A stretch of 39,145 nucleotides of DNA from Flavipsychrobacter stenotrophus (GCA_945902755.1 CAMDNC010000011.1:1-39145), one strand, 5' to 3'. Counted from the stretch's first letter, positions 1 to 8,345 are shown. Program-made: numbers and translations. Notes: generated from the letters alone by a model not told the origin.

Positions 1-1015
1 TGAGTAAAAAGTTAATGATCTTATCTTCATCATTGCCATCGCAAAAGGCAATAAAGTATTGCAGCACTGCTGGCACTACACCTGCCGCACCATTGGTAGG
101 GGCTGTTACTACCCTACTGAACGACGCGTTTTCTTCATTAACAGCCAGTGCAAAACAACTTACCCAATCGAGTGTGGTTTTGAATGTCTGTTTGCTATTG
201 GCTATGATTGCCAACCACTCATCGTAATTAGCGTAAGTATTATCACCAATCAGTTTTTTGTTGAGTGCTTCTGCTCTGCGAGTAACTTTAAGTCCACCAG
301 GCAATTCACCACCTATATGGCATCCTCTGTAAATGCAGCTACGCATTACATTCCAAATATTGAGCACACCTTTACGAGTGTCTGCTTCAGAACGCCATGT
401 TTTTTCATTCTCCATCACTACACCCGATACACTTAAGCCTGTTTTCTTACAAGCAGCCAATAGGTATTCAGATTTCTCTATAGGGTAAGGCAAATGAACG
501 AAGTTGCCTCCACCACCTTCTTCTCCTTCCTTCACCACAAAACCACCACCTATAGAATAGTAGGTTTCGGCTATCTCCTGACCGTCGCTGAAGGAGCATA
601 GAAATGTAAGTGCATTGGGATGGTACTGCAAACTCTCTGTCATGAGGAAGGCAACATCTACTGCAGGATTGAAGGGAATAGACAATTCGCCTCCTAGCAT
701 CATTTGTTTCTCTTCACTTATCTGAGCTATACGAGGTGTAATAAGATTAACGTCGAAGGTAACAGGGTCTTCGCCACACAGTCCTAAAATGACTGCGACA
801 TCAGTACCGTGACCTTTTCCGGTCTTGGCTAAAGAGCCATAAAGTAATACCCTGACGTGCTGCACCTTATCTATACCTATAGCTTTTATGCTATCTACAA
901 ACCTGAGTGCTGCCCTCCATGGGCCAAGGGTGTGCGAACTACTGGGACCTACGCCTATCTTAAATATATCGAATACCGAAATACTTTCTTTACTGGTAAC
1001 CTGCATCTTTGACAT
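1..1015 (-). CDS. sdaA: L-serine dehydratase (L-serine ammonia-lyase), 3' end cut by window edge
   Basis: An open frame of 338 codons runs from an ATG at 1013-1015 off the left edge without a stop. It should convert L-serine to pyruvate and ammonia in the cytoplasm using an Fe-S cluster. The N-terminus reads [20 protein letters not shown], the hallmark of the beta domain of single-chain bacterial L-serine dehydratases. Near residue 300 it reads [17 protein letters not shown], the start of the catalytic alpha domain. Full-length relatives are about 450-475 residues, so roughly the last quarter, where I expect the cluster-binding cysteines, is missing. A second in-frame ATG lies three codons in (1006), so the start is uncertain by 9 bases. 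A TATATTTG element and a G6/C6 hairpin lie just upstream, suggesting its own promoter. The family assignment is strong. Confidence 0.93.
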   Translation of the reverse strand, partial: MSKMQVTSKESISVFDIFKIGVGPSSSHTLGPWRAALRFVDSIKAIGIDKVQHVRVLLYGSLAKTGKGHGTDVAVILGLCGEDPVTFDVNLITPRIAQISEEKQMMLGGELSIPFNPAVDVAFLMTESLQYHPNALTFLCSFSDGQEIAETYYSIGGGFVVKEGEEGGGGNFVHLPYPIEKSEYLLAACKKTGLSVSGVVMENEKTWRSEADTRKGVLNIWNVMRSCIYRGCHIGGELPGGLKVTRRAEALNKKLIGDNTYANYDEWLAIIANSKQTFKTTLDWVSCFALAVNEENASFSRVVTAPTNGAAGVVPAVLQYFIAFCDGNDEDKIINFLL

Positions 1016-1020
1016 GAAAA

Positions 1021-1040
1021 GGGGGGAAGAATTTCCCCCC
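1021..1040 (-). terminator. G6/C6 hairpin directly before the sdaA start
   Basis: A perfect 8-bp stem pairs 1021-1028 (GGGGGGAA) with 1033-1040 (TTCCCCCC) around a GAAT loop. Read on the minus strand it is followed by TTTTC and then the sdaA ATG five bases away. It could terminate transcription of the fasciclin gene, whose stop is 37 bases upstream. It could equally sit at the very 5' end of the sdaA mRNA, because the likely -7 promoter element is at 1042-1049. The structure is plain; its function is not. Confidence 0.5.
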
Positions 1041-1041
1041 A

Positions 1042-1049
1042 CAAATATA
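1042..1049 (-). promoter_or_regulatory. Bacteroidota -7 element, sdaA
   Basis: TATATTTG on the minus strand matches TAnnTTTG and ends 27 bases before the sdaA ATG. No convincing -33 TTTG was found. Confidence 0.4.
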
Positions 1050-1076
1050 ACATCAAACAACGCAATAAAAACAAGA

Positions 1077-1631
1077 CTATGGAAGCAATACTTTATCAAT
1101 TACATGTATCACACCATTGCTCTGACGAACATCTTTGATGGTCACTGTAGCTACATTACCACTACCATCTTTTACCATCAGATTTTTGCCTTTGGTCATA
1201 AAAGTAAGCTCATTGCCCTGTACTGTTTTCAGGGTAGCTGTGCCATTCCCTTCTTTTACTTTAGCCATCAGTGCTTTGGCATCAAGATTGCCAGCCACTA
1301 CGTGATAAGTGAGCACAGCGGTAAGTTTACCTTTTGCCTCAGGCTTTAATAACCCATCTACTGTACCTGCTGGTAGCTTACCAAAGGCGTCGTTGGTAGG
1401 TGCAAAAACGGTGAATGGCCCTGCACTCTGCAATGTTTCTACCAAGCCTGCTGCTTTTACTGCTGCTACCAGCGTGGTGTGGTCTTTGGAGTTCACTGCA
1501 TTTTCTACTATGTTTTTGGTGGGGTACATAGCGGCACCACCTACCATTACTGTCTTCTGGGCATACGTGTGTGTAGTAGCACCAGTCATTGTCACTACAG
1601 CCATTGCTGCGATCATCACGATCTTTTTCAT
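1077..1631 (-). CDS. Secreted fasciclin (FAS1) domain protein
   Basis: This 184-residue protein has a lysine-led hydrophobic signal peptide (residues 1 to about 25, ending near TYAQ), so it should be exported to the periplasm or beyond. One FAS1 domain fills most of the rest (about 45-184). It shows the family hallmarks: [13 protein letters not shown], then [15 protein letters not shown] (H1-type box) and TYHVVAG (the YH motif), ending in [16 protein letters not shown]1 domains usually mediate adhesion or protein-protein contacts; no catalytic role is implied. Single-domain secreted forms of this length are common in Bacteroidota. It precedes sdaA on the same strand but is separated from it by a hairpin and a probable promoter, so it is probably monocistronic. 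Start ATG at 1629-1631. Confidence 0.93.
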   Translation of the reverse strand: MKKIVMIAAMAVVTMTGATTHTYAQKTVMVGGAAMYPTKNIVENAVNSKDHTTLVAAVKAAGLVETLQSAGPFTVFAPTNDAFGKLPAGTVDGLLKPEAKGKLTAVLTYHVVAGNLDAKALMAKVKEGNGTATLKTVQGNELTFMTKGKNLMVKDGSGNVATVTIKDVRQSNGVIHVIDKVLLP

Positions 1632-1683
1632 TTCTCTGCTTTTATTTAAGTGGTTAAAAATTGTTTAGTGCTATCATGTACGG

Positions 1684-1704
1684 AAAACAAACCTTAATGG
1701 TTTG
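1684..1704 (-). terminator. Intrinsic terminator after the ABC-2 permease
   Basis: Arms 1688-1693 (CAAACC) and 1699-1704 (GGTTTG) form a 6-bp stem with a 5-base loop. On the minus strand the stem is followed by TTTTCC. It lies about 50 bases past the permease stop and would end the ABC operon before the fasciclin gene. The stem is short and AT-containing. Confidence 0.45.
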
Positions 1705-1751
1705 GAGCATGAAGCAAAATAATTTTTGACCAAAAAAAGCAACAGAAATAA

Positions 1752-2555
1752 CTACCAATCTCTACGCAACAATAGTATTCTACCTGCTAAGTAATACACT
1801 GCACACCAACCAATAGTGGCTATAACATAGGTAGTATCTGAAAAAGTTTCACTAGAAGGCATAAGTGATTTCATCATTTGCATGAGCTGGAAGGGTAATA
1901 ATTCATCGCTAGCTTGTAGCGGTAGAAAATTGCCAATAGGAGCACCATCTCTACTATTAAGTATCCCCTTGAGGATGTGTTCTACAAAATTGGTGTATAG
2001 AAGAAACAACCCTATTGCCAATCCGCTACGCTTGATGCTTATAGCCAGAAATAAACCAAGCCCCAAGTAATTGACAGATAGTAAAAAGAAGTAAAAGACC
2101 TTGTAAAACTCTGAAAATAGATTGGATAGAGAACCTGAATTGACCCAGCCAAAAAGAGCACCTACTAGGAATAAATATACTGTGGCTAACAAACTAAGCA
2201 CTACTACCATGATAACCTTGGCATGAAAAAACTGCAATCGGCTCCAACCGTCTATTACATTCTGGCGGTGGGTGCGATAGGTGTACTCATTGGAAGTGAT
2301 AATGATAACCAGTATGCTCAGAAAGGTGATGAAGGTGCTGGCCCAAAAGCCCATGTTGCTCCATACAGAAGGGAATGAATAAGCTGTATTGAGTAGATTG
2401 ATGCCACCCATGCTATCCCCCCCACCTATACTTATGATGCCCTTTGCTATCTGATAGTTCCAGAGGGGAAGGAGCACCATAAATAGACCTATAAGCACCC
2501 AAAAGGTACGGTAACGTTTTATTTTGAGCCATTCTATGGCAAGCAGTGAGCGCAT
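1752..2555 (-). CDS. ABC-2 type transporter permease subunit
   Basis: A 267-residue integral membrane protein beginning MRSLLAIEWLKIKRYRTFWV. This charged amphipathic start followed by a first membrane span is typical of ABC-2 export permeases (NatB/BcrB-like). About six hydrophobic segments follow, including SFITFLSILVIIITSNEY-like and VVLSLLATVYLFLVGALFGW regions, and a last span near SDTTYVIATIGWCAVYYLAG. I chose the ATG at 2553-2555, 7 bases after the stop of the ATPase gene, over a longer frame starting at 2618 that would overlap the ATPase. With the preceding ATPase it forms a two-gene export operon. The substrate cannot be told from sequence; relatives export peptides, antibiotics, sodium or lipids. 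Confidence 0.88.
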   Translation of the reverse strand: MRSLLAIEWLKIKRYRTFWVLIGLFMVLLPLWNYQIAKGIISIGGGDSMGGINLLNTAYSFPSVWSNMGFWASTFITFLSILVIIITSNEYTYRTHRQNVIDGWSRLQFFHAKVIMVVVLSLLATVYLFLVGALFGWVNSGSLSNLFSEFYKVFYFFLLSVNYLGLGLFLAISIKRSGLAIGLFLLYTNFVEHILKGILNSRDGAPIGNFLPLQASDELLPFQLMQMMKSLMPSSETFSDTTYVIATIGWCAVYYLAGRILLLRRDW

Positions 2556-2562
2556 AAGGGGG

Positions 2563-3459
2563 TTACTTATTGATGAGTTCCATAAATCTGGTTTCAAGAC
2601 TTTTCTTTCGGAGCACAAGGTGCGTAAGCACTACGCCCTGTGCCATACAATGCTCATTGACCATGGATGGTGTAATACCCTGAGCACCTGTGAGCTGCAA
2701 GAGGCCATCTACTATCCTGAACGAAGGTGCAACAGAACCTGGCAAGGTAAGCAGCGCCTGTTGCAAAGCGGCCATATCGTTGGCACGAAGTTCTATCCAA
2801 TCTTCTTGGCGTAGCACCTCATCTACAGGACCATGCAGCAGTAAATTGCCCTGCTTTAGGATAGCAACATGAGTGCATATTTTCTCTACTTCATCGAGCA
2901 GGTGACTGGCTATGATGATGGTAATACCCTGACTGCTAAGGGTGCGAATAAGCTGCCGAATTTCGGCAATACCTGCTGGGTCAAGACCATTGGTTGGTTC
3001 GTCCAGCACCAATACTTTAGGATTGCCCAAAAGAGCAGCACCTATAGCTAAACGCTGCTTCATGCCTAGTGAAAACTCCTGAAATTTACTATGCCTGCGC
3101 TCAAAGAGCCCTACTTGTTGCAATACACTATTGCGGTCGTCTAACCCACGACTACGAAGCGAAGCAGTGATCTCAAGGTTGTTATAAGCAGACATGTAAT
3201 GGTAAAAGTTAGGCGTTTCGAGGAGGGAACCTATTTGACGGCGGGCATCATCGGGCGGCATACCCCCAAACCAGCTATAGGTGCCAGCATCTGCCAGTAG
3301 CACATTCAATAGAATACCCAGAAGGGTGGTTTTGCCGCTACCATTAGGCCCCAGCACACCATACACACTACCCTCAGGCACATCAAAGGAAACACCCTTC
3401 AGTGCCTGTATGGCACCATAACTTTTCGACAGATTTTGTATGGAAAGTATATTGCTCAA
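2563..3459 (-). CDS. ABC transporter ATP-binding protein (BcrA/NatA-like)
   Basis: This 298-residue nucleotide-binding subunit energises the adjacent permease from the cytoplasmic side. Walker A is GPNGSGKTT (about residues 37-45), the signature is FSLGMKQRL, Walker B is KVLVLDEPTNGLDP, and the switch histidine sits in IIIASHLLDEVEK. A roughly 80-residue C-terminal extension follows, as in BcrA/NatA-type ATPases. The start codon is TTG (3457-3459): the only upstream codons before an in-frame TGA contain no ATG, and the ABC fold begins immediately (ILSIQNLSKSYG). A TACTTTTG element lies 17 bases before it. The stop is 7 bases before the permease ATG, implying translational coupling. Confidence 0.94.
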   Translation of the reverse strand: MSNILSIQNLSKSYGAIQALKGVSFDVPEGSVYGVLGPNGSGKTTLLGILLNVLLADAGTYSWFGGMPPDDARRQIGSLLETPNFYHYMSAYNNLEITASLRSRGLDDRNSVLQQVGLFERRHSKFQEFSLGMKQRLAIGAALLGNPKVLVLDEPTNGLDPAGIAEIRQLIRTLSSQGITIIIASHLLDEVEKICTHVAILKQGNLLLHGPVDEVLRQEDWIELRANDMAALQQALLTLPGSVAPSFRIVDGLLQLTGAQGITPSMVNEHCMAQGVVLTHLVLRKKSLETRFMELINK

Positions 3460-3475
3460 TGGAATAAGGAAAAAT

Positions 3476-3483
3476 CAAAAGTA
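3476..3483 (-). promoter_or_regulatory. Bacteroidota -7 element, ABC operon
   Basis: TACTTTTG on the minus strand fits TAnnTTTG and lies 17 bases upstream of the TTG start of the ATPase. No clear -33 box. Confidence 0.45.
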
Positions 3484-3562
3484 AGTAAATAATGATGATG
3501 GGTTTGGGGAAATTTTTTAGCATCCAAACATCCTTAACTACTGATGGTCAGCTAAATTGAGG

Positions 3563-3587
3563 TTGAAAGAACAATTAGATCTTTCAA
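3563..3587 (-). terminator. Hairpin after the DUF4268 gene
   Basis: Arms 3563-3570 (TTGAAAGA) and 3580-3587 (TCTTTCAA) form a perfect 8-bp AT-rich stem with a 9-base loop, 8 bases past the DUF4268 stop. There is no T tract on the minus strand, so it may be a stabilising or weak terminating hairpin. Confidence 0.35.
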
Positions 3588-3594
3588 ATCTACT

Positions 3595-4050
3595 TTACCG
3601 CTCAAAACCATATTTAGCCATACTCCAAAAGGAATCAAGCGCTATAATACGGTGCTTGAAAAACGTAATGAGCAGCGGCCAGTCTTCTTGTCGGGCAATG
3701 TTTACATTGTGTATCTGCGTGGTGATGCGGCTTATGGTTTTACCATAGTCGTCTTCTGTTAGGGGTTGCCATTGCCATTCTTCGCCCAAGGTTTCTTGCA
3801 ATACCTGCTTTAGCCCTTGCAACTGCTCATAATAAGACGCTTGTAGTTCAATATCTGCTTGAGTGAGTTCTATAGCAATAGATGCTTGCTTATGACCAGC
3901 ATTCATGCGGAAGAAAATGCCGGGAATTCCTGTTTTGTAGTTTATCCAGTTTACATACTCACAGTCGGCAGAAAGAATAGGCTTCATGTACTGACCAAAA
4001 GCAGTCCAGAAAGCTTGTTTTTGCTTCGATTCTTCTTGTTTGGTGTACAT
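3595..4050 (-). CDS. DUF4268 domain-containing protein
   Basis: A 151-residue soluble protein with no signal peptide. It resembles the DUF4268 family by its start (MYTKQEESKQKQAFWTAFGQ), the motif VNWINYKTG near residue 35, and FFRMNAGHKQASIAIEL. In larger relatives this domain forms the C-terminal part of restriction-nuclease-like proteins, but stand-alone Bacteroidota copies have no proven function and no nuclease motif is visible here. Residues 100-151 are rich in aromatic residues and end WSMAKYGFER. It sits between two unrelated transporter genes with its own TACTTTTG element only 6 bases before the ATG, so it is probably monocistronic. Family assignment by eye; function unknown. Confidence 0.82.
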   Translation of the reverse strand: MYTKQEESKQKQAFWTAFGQYMKPILSADCEYVNWINYKTGIPGIFFRMNAGHKQASIAIELTQADIELQASYYEQLQGLKQVLQETLGEEWQWQPLTEDDYGKTISRITTQIHNVNIARQEDWPLLITFFKHRIIALDSFWSMAKYGFER

Positions 4051-4055
4051 GCTAT

Positions 4056-4063
4056 CAAAAGTA
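4056..4063 (-). promoter_or_regulatory. Bacteroidota -7 element abutting the DUF4268 start
   Basis: TACTTTTG on the minus strand ends 6 bases before the ATG. If this is the promoter, the transcript would start at or next to the start codon (leaderless or nearly so). Confidence 0.4.
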
Positions 4064-4083
4064 AAACAATTAGGAATTGTACC

Positions 4084-5328
4084 CTACTCATACCTCAGCG
4101 CCACAATAGGGTCGAGGCGGGAAGCCTTGATGGCGGGATAGATACCTGATATAACGCCCACTAGCAGACAAATACTTACTCCCATGGCTATCCACAACCA
4201 AGGCACAACAAAGCCAGTGCCAAAAAAGATGCCTACAATATTACCCAAAAGCATACCTAGTATAATACCGCTGACACCACCTAGCAGACTAATAAGTACC
4301 GACTCGGTAAGGAATTGTTGCTTGATGGTAGATGACCGTGCACCCAGTGCCTTACTCACACCTATCTCACGGGTACGCTCTGCCACAGATACCAGCATGA
4401 TGTTCATTAGCCCAATTACAGAGCCCAATAATGTGATGATACCAATGATGATGGCTGAATACCTGATGTACACTATACTATCCATCACTTTTTCTACAAG
4501 GTCGTTGTTTTGGGATATTGTAAAGTTGTTCTCGGTACCCAGTGGCAATTTGCGTACTACCCTGAATGAGCCTTCTGCCTCTTCGCCAGCTATATCTTTG
4601 ATGTGTACATCGGGTACTTTTACACTGATAAGGTAAGAGTTATTACCTCCAAATAAAGCACGCGCAGTGTTGAGCGGGATGAGTACTTTATTGTCGCCAT
4701 CCATCATCATACTACCTCCCTTCGACTCCATGATACCCACTACGCGGCACTTTACATTGCCTACCGAAACTATCTCGTTTATAGCTTCCTGGTTTTTGCC
4801 TTTGAACAGCTTTTTAGCTACACCACTACCCAACAAACAAACATAACCGCCCGAATAAACCTCTGCAGTAGAGAAATTCCTACCCGCCTCCAGCTTAGTA
4901 TCTGTTACAGTAAGGTATGCCTCATCTACACCTGTTACTCGTACATTGGGGTTGGTTTTATTGGATCGGTAATTGACAGTAGCATTACCAGTACCACCTA
5001 CCGACAGACCTATATTTGCTGGAAATTCGAACCGCTCTTTGAATGTTTTCGCATCTTCGAAACTAATGGCTCTTCCGTCTACCACCGTCACATTTACCCC
5101 ACCTCCTCTGTGTCGCTTTTTCTTAAGCACATCGCTGGTTATCTGAAAAGTATTTACGCCCATGCTACTGAAGTTGCTGTAGACGCTCGCCTTCATGACC
5201 TCTATGGCGGTAAGAATACCCACCAGTGCCATGATACCCAACCCTATGATGGCTATAGTGAGTATAGACCTCAACTTATTGTTTCGGATGGCACGAAAGG
5301 CAAGTATTACATTAAAAAATAACTGCAT
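4084..5328 (-). CDS. MacB/FtsX-type ABC transporter permease
   Basis: A 414-residue permease with the MacB-like plan: one N-terminal membrane span (about 22-45, in [20 protein letters not shown]), a large periplasmic domain (about 46-285), then three spans forming the FtsX domain. The FtsX part includes [20 protein letters not shown], the typical [13 protein letters not shown] cytoplasmic loop (about residues 320-332) and the closing [18 protein letters not shown]. Such proteins, as dimers with a LolD/MacB-type ATPase, drive mechanical export across the envelope rather than pumping through the membrane. No ATPase of that type is adjacent; the nearest ABC ATPase (2563-3459) pairs with a different permease. 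ATG at 5326-5328. The substrate is unknown. Confidence 0.92.
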   Translation of the reverse strand: MQLFFNVILAFRAIRNNKLRSILTIAIIGLGIMALVGILTAIEVMKASVYSNFSSMGVNTFQITSDVLKKKRHRGGGVNVTVVDGRAISFEDAKTFKERFEFPANIGLSVGGTGNATVNYRSNKTNPNVRVTGVDEAYLTVTDTKLEAGRNFSTAEVYSGGYVCLLGSGVAKKLFKGKNQEAINEIVSVGNVKCRVVGIMESKGGSMMMDGDNKVLIPLNTARALFGGNNSYLISVKVPDVHIKDIAGEEAEGSFRVVRKLPLGTENNFTISQNNDLVEKVMDSIVYIRYSAIIIGIITLLGSVIGLMNIMLVSVAERTREIGVSKALGARSSTIKQQFLTESVLISLLGGVSGIILGMLLGNIVGIFFGTGFVVPWLWIAMGVSICLLVGVISGIYPAIKASRLDPIVALRYE

Positions 5329-5382
5329 TACTGTATATAAAAATTAGTGACAGGTAAACATCTTTACTATGCATTGCTTGGT

Positions 5383-7260
5383 TTACTTGCGCACCAATTT
5401 GTGTACAGGTATCTGCTCACCTTTACTGCCTATGGCCTGTAAAATATAAGTGCCCGGCGCCAATGGTGCCACATTGAATTGAATAATGTTTTTGCCCTTT
5501 TTGCACTGAGTAGACAACACTTGGTCTACTACCCTACCCGCCATATCATAAATCACAAAACTGAAATTCTGAGCATCTGCTACCGTGAATTCAAAATTCA
5601 CATATTCCCAAGCTGGAGCAGGGTAAACTGATGACGTAGGTGACTTGACAACTGGCGCATCGTTGACAGCAGTGAAATGAGGTGCTGTAAGCCGTGCCAT
5701 ATAGTTGCCGTATCTGAAATCTTTTCTACCGAAAATACCCTCTACCCATATAGCACCTGGAGAGTCCCAGTCGGGCTGAGACCCACTGTAGTCACCCCAA
5801 CGCTGCTCGCGACCTGATAGTAACTTGATACTGTTATCACCAGTTTTTATCTTGAGCATATCAGAGTAACCTGCACCGTCGCAAAACACTGCACCATAGC
5901 CGGGAAAAGTACGCCTGCCTGAAAATTCATAAGTTATGATAGAAGTGTTGAGCCCGCCCACATTGCCCGTATAAGAAATATTGGGGTAGCCAAAATCGAG
6001 CGTATCAATACTAATTAACTGAGCGCTAACTATAGGTGCAGTACGAAAATTGGAAATAACGCCGTGATAAATAGCTGAAGCTCCGTTGGCAGCATTGGTT
6101 GTAGTGCTAACAAACTGTAATTCATCTCCCTTAACAAAACCACCTAAAACCCTGCCGTCATTTGTAGCTAGGTCTTTGGTAGTATCGGGCTGCAGCGCGT
6201 TTGGTGGCACACCATATGGCAATGATGATATTAGTGGCGTTATGGTAAGCACTGTATCTGTACTACCAATAGTATCGGGCACTTTGACTAAAAAAATGGA
6301 GTCGTTAGACATATCAAAGTTCCTGTTTGACAAAAAATACTGCTCTTTTTCTTCCAGTGCAGCACCAGGCTTAAGGGGATACAAACATCTTAATGGGCGG
6401 TCGTTGTACTTAATGTTGTCCCATATTTGGTAGGTTAGCAAACTGTCGCCATTGTAGCCTTCAGCCTTACGAATCTGATAAATGAGGGTTTGTTTAAATC
6501 CTGCCTGCCAACTTTCATTGTATTTGATTTGGTTGCCAGTGAGGAAAAATTCATTCTTGGTAATAGAAATTGCGGGATAATCAAACCAAGTAGTATCGGC
6601 AAATATGTCGCCATAAAACTTGTAGAAATTCCATTCGCCAGAAGGATCATTGGTTTTTGAAAAACCTACTACAATCCAATTATATTGGTTAGTACTATTG
6701 AGCATCACAGATATAAATCTATCTGCTTCGGGGTCATAAATAACTTTTGGGTCGAAGCGGTAATTCACCCCACCACCTACACCAGAGTTATTAAGCCCCA
6801 CAGCAACACTATATGCCATCAAGCTTTTGCGATATTCGTAAGCACCAGTTGTGGCATCGTGTGTAGCAATGTTAGAGTTCATAACAGCTACAGCTTTATT
6901 GCCATTACTGACAGCACAATAGTTATCTGGTGGTATACCAGATAGCGAATCGGCAATAAACCCTATAGACACGGCAGGCAGCATAACAGCAGATGTTTTC
7001 TTTTGTTGTACATCTGTTGCCTTTCTAGGATACAATTGCTGCATTTTTTCTTTTATTTCTTTCAGCTTCTTTTTATCTGCATTATGTTCCACGTCTGGTG
7101 CCTCAAGATTTATAACACTAGCATTATACTTGTCTTCCGCATCGCGCAACGCAGTTGTGCCTTGCAATGTAGCCTGATGTCGAGTAACCCTCGCCTGCTG
7201 AGCCTGTGAAAAATGAGAAGTAAACAACGCTATAAGCCCTAAAAAGTATAAACTGCGCAT
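5383..7260 (-). CDS. Secreted protein with type A T9SS C-terminal sorting domain
   Basis: I place the start at the ATG 7258-7260, which gives a clean signal peptide (MRSLYFLGLIALFTSHFSQA); an upstream in-frame ATG (7338) would put a 26-residue extension before it. The 625-residue product has a charged, partly helical stretch (about 55-95, KKKLKEIKEKMQQLYP). A long region with beta-propeller-like phrases follows (FDPKVIYDPEADRFISV, WFDYPAISITKNEFFLTGNQ). The last 80 residues are a T9SS sorting domain (FVIYDMAGRVVDQVL ... LAPGTYILQAIGSKG ... VHKLVRK). It should be exported by Sec, moved across the outer membrane by T9SS, and have its tail removed. The sorting domain opens with YPAP rather than the usual YPNP. 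No catalytic motif recognised. Confidence 0.88.
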   Translation of the reverse strand: MRSLYFLGLIALFTSHFSQAQQARVTRHQATLQGTTALRDAEDKYNASVINLEAPDVEHNADKKKLKEIKEKMQQLYPRKATDVQQKKTSAVMLPAVSIGFIADSLSGIPPDNYCAVSNGNKAVAVMNSNIATHDATTGAYEYRKSLMAYSVAVGLNNSGVGGGVNYRFDPKVIYDPEADRFISVMLNSTNQYNWIVVGFSKTNDPSGEWNFYKFYGDIFADTTWFDYPAISITKNEFFLTGNQIKYNESWQAGFKQTLIYQIRKAEGYNGDSLLTYQIWDNIKYNDRPLRCLYPLKPGAALEEKEQYFLSNRNFDMSNDSIFLVKVPDTIGSTDTVLTITPLISSLPYGVPPNALQPDTTKDLATNDGRVLGGFVKGDELQFVSTTTNAANGASAIYHGVISNFRTAPIVSAQLISIDTLDFGYPNISYTGNVGGLNTSIITYEFSGRRTFPGYGAVFCDGAGYSDMLKIKTGDNSIKLLSGREQRWGDYSGSQPDWDSPGAIWVEGIFGRKDFRYGNYMARLTAPHFTAVNDAPVVKSPTSSVYPAPAWEYVNFEFTVADAQNFSFVIYDMAGRVVDQVLSTQCKKGKNIIQFNVAPLAPGTYILQAIGSKGEQIPVHKLVRK

Positions 7261-7279
7261 AAAAAAACTTTTGATAAAA

Positions 7280-7316
7280 ATAAGAAAACATCTCCATGCA
7301 GACATGAAGATGTTTT
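7280..7316 (-). terminator. Intrinsic terminator after atpG
   Basis: Arms 7285-7293 (AAAACATCT) and 7308-7316 (AGATGTTTT) pair over 9 bp; inside the loop CATG pairs with CATG, extending the stem. On the minus strand the stem is followed by CTTATTTTTATC. It lies 30 bases past the atpG stop and separates atpG from the T9SS-protein gene. Confidence 0.6.
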
Positions 7317-7346
7317 GAGAAATATTGTGTAAAAACATTGTAGGTA

Positions 7347-8228
7347 CTAGCCCTGCAACGCTGCAGCACCACTCACAATCTCTGTAAGCTCGGTTGTAAT
7401 GGCTGCCTGACGCGCTCGGTTGTAGCTAATCTTAAGTGATTTCAACAACTCATTGGCATTTTCGCTGGCTTTATCCATCGCCGTCATACGAGCGCCATGT
7501 TCCGATGCATTAGCATCTAGTACAGATTTGTAAACCTGAGTATTGAGGATTTTTGGCATCAGCTCTAGCAATAATTCCTCCATAGATGGTTCGAAAATGA
7601 AATCTACGTTCATTTTCTTATTAGATTGCTCTACACGTGGAATAGGCAAATATTGCTCAGACACAAAGTTTTGAGTAGCAGCGTTTTTAAACTGGCTGTA
7701 TACTATTTCTATATGATCGTACTCCTTATTAAGGAATGCTTGTTGTGCATACTGAGCAGCTCTACGCACGTTTTCAAATGAAAGATCTGAGAAAATATCC
7801 CAGAAGTTATCTACTAATTTGAAATTGTTACGCTGAAAAAATTCATACCCTTTCTTACCTATTGGGAGTATGGTTATATTACCTTTCGCCATCTGAGAAG
7901 AGTATTTACTTTCTATTATTTGGCGAGTAAGTTTAATAACATTGGCATTATATGCACCACAAAGACCACGATCGCTGGTAACTGTAATGAATAAAATGCG
8001 CTCTATAGGGCGAACCTCTGCGAGAGGCAAACTAACATCTGAAGAAGCAGCACTTACTATATTGCTTAGCATCGCCTGCAATTTGCGAGAGTAAGGACGC
8101 ATCTGCAAAATGGCATCCTGAGCACGGCGAAGCTTTGCGGCACTCACCATTTTCATAGCCTTAGTTATCTGCTGTGTAGACGATACAGATTTTATTCGGT
8201 TACGTACCTCTTTAAGTTGACCTGACAT
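7347..8228 (-). CDS. atpG: ATP synthase F1 subunit gamma
   Basis: The central rotating stalk of F1Fo ATP synthase, in the cytoplasm against the inner membrane. The 293-residue length matches the family. The N-terminal helix is MSGQLKEVRNRIKSVSSTQQ followed by ITKAMKMVSAAKLRRAQ. The middle carries ITSDRGLCGAYNANV, and the C-terminal helix ends KISYNRARQAAITTELTEIV, the most conserved gamma segment. I chose the ATG at 8226-8228 over a longer frame from 8276, because MSGQLKEVRNRI is the normal N-terminus and a TAATTTTG promoter element lies inside the extension. Usually atpG follows atpA in an operon; here no other ATP synthase gene is in the window and both neighbours are T9SS-substrate genes. 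It appears monocistronic. Confidence 0.97.
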   Translation of the reverse strand: MSGQLKEVRNRIKSVSSTQQITKAMKMVSAAKLRRAQDAILQMRPYSRKLQAMLSNIVSAASSDVSLPLAEVRPIERILFITVTSDRGLCGAYNANVIKLTRQIIESKYSSQMAKGNITILPIGKKGYEFFQRNNFKLVDNFWDIFSDLSFENVRRAAQYAQQAFLNKEYDHIEIVYSQFKNAATQNFVSEQYLPIPRVEQSNKKMNVDFIFEPSMEELLLELMPKILNTQVYKSVLDANASEHGARMTAMDKASENANELLKSLKISYNRARQAAITTELTEIVSGAAALQG

Positions 8229-8264
8229 ATAATGAAAATATGATAATAAAACGGAAAATCGATG

Positions 8265-8272
8265 CAAAATTA
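8265..8272 (-). promoter_or_regulatory. Bacteroidota -7 element, atpG
   Basis: TAATTTTG on the minus strand, 37 bases before the atpG ATG, fits TAnnTTTG. It supports independent transcription of atpG rather than read-through from the giant gene. Confidence 0.45.
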
Positions 8273-8319
8273 CCAAATAAAAAGCAAGAATAAAGTTTTT
8301 TTTCCGCCTCAGTTGCGAA

Positions 8320-8345
8320 TGTGGAAAACTAAGTGCTTATCCACC
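8320..8345. other. Pair of DnaA-box-like sequences in inverted orientation
   Basis: TTTTCCACA on the minus strand (8320-8328) fits the relaxed DnaA box TTWTNCACA, and TTATCCACC on the plus strand (8337-8345) differs from TTATCCACA at one base. They face each other in the gap between the giant gene and atpG. Two sites alone are weak evidence; they could be chance or a weak hairpin. Confidence 0.2.

Noticed and set aside
59-436. Plus-strand ORF of 125 codons near the left edge, and another at 888-1349
   Set aside because: They lie opposite sdaA and the fasciclin gene, both strongly supported on the minus strand, and show no protein-like family motifs.
7124-7372. Minus-strand ORF of 82 codons spanning the atpG-T9SS gene boundary
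   Set aside because: It overlaps both confident genes in another frame and covers the terminator hairpin; no family resemblance.
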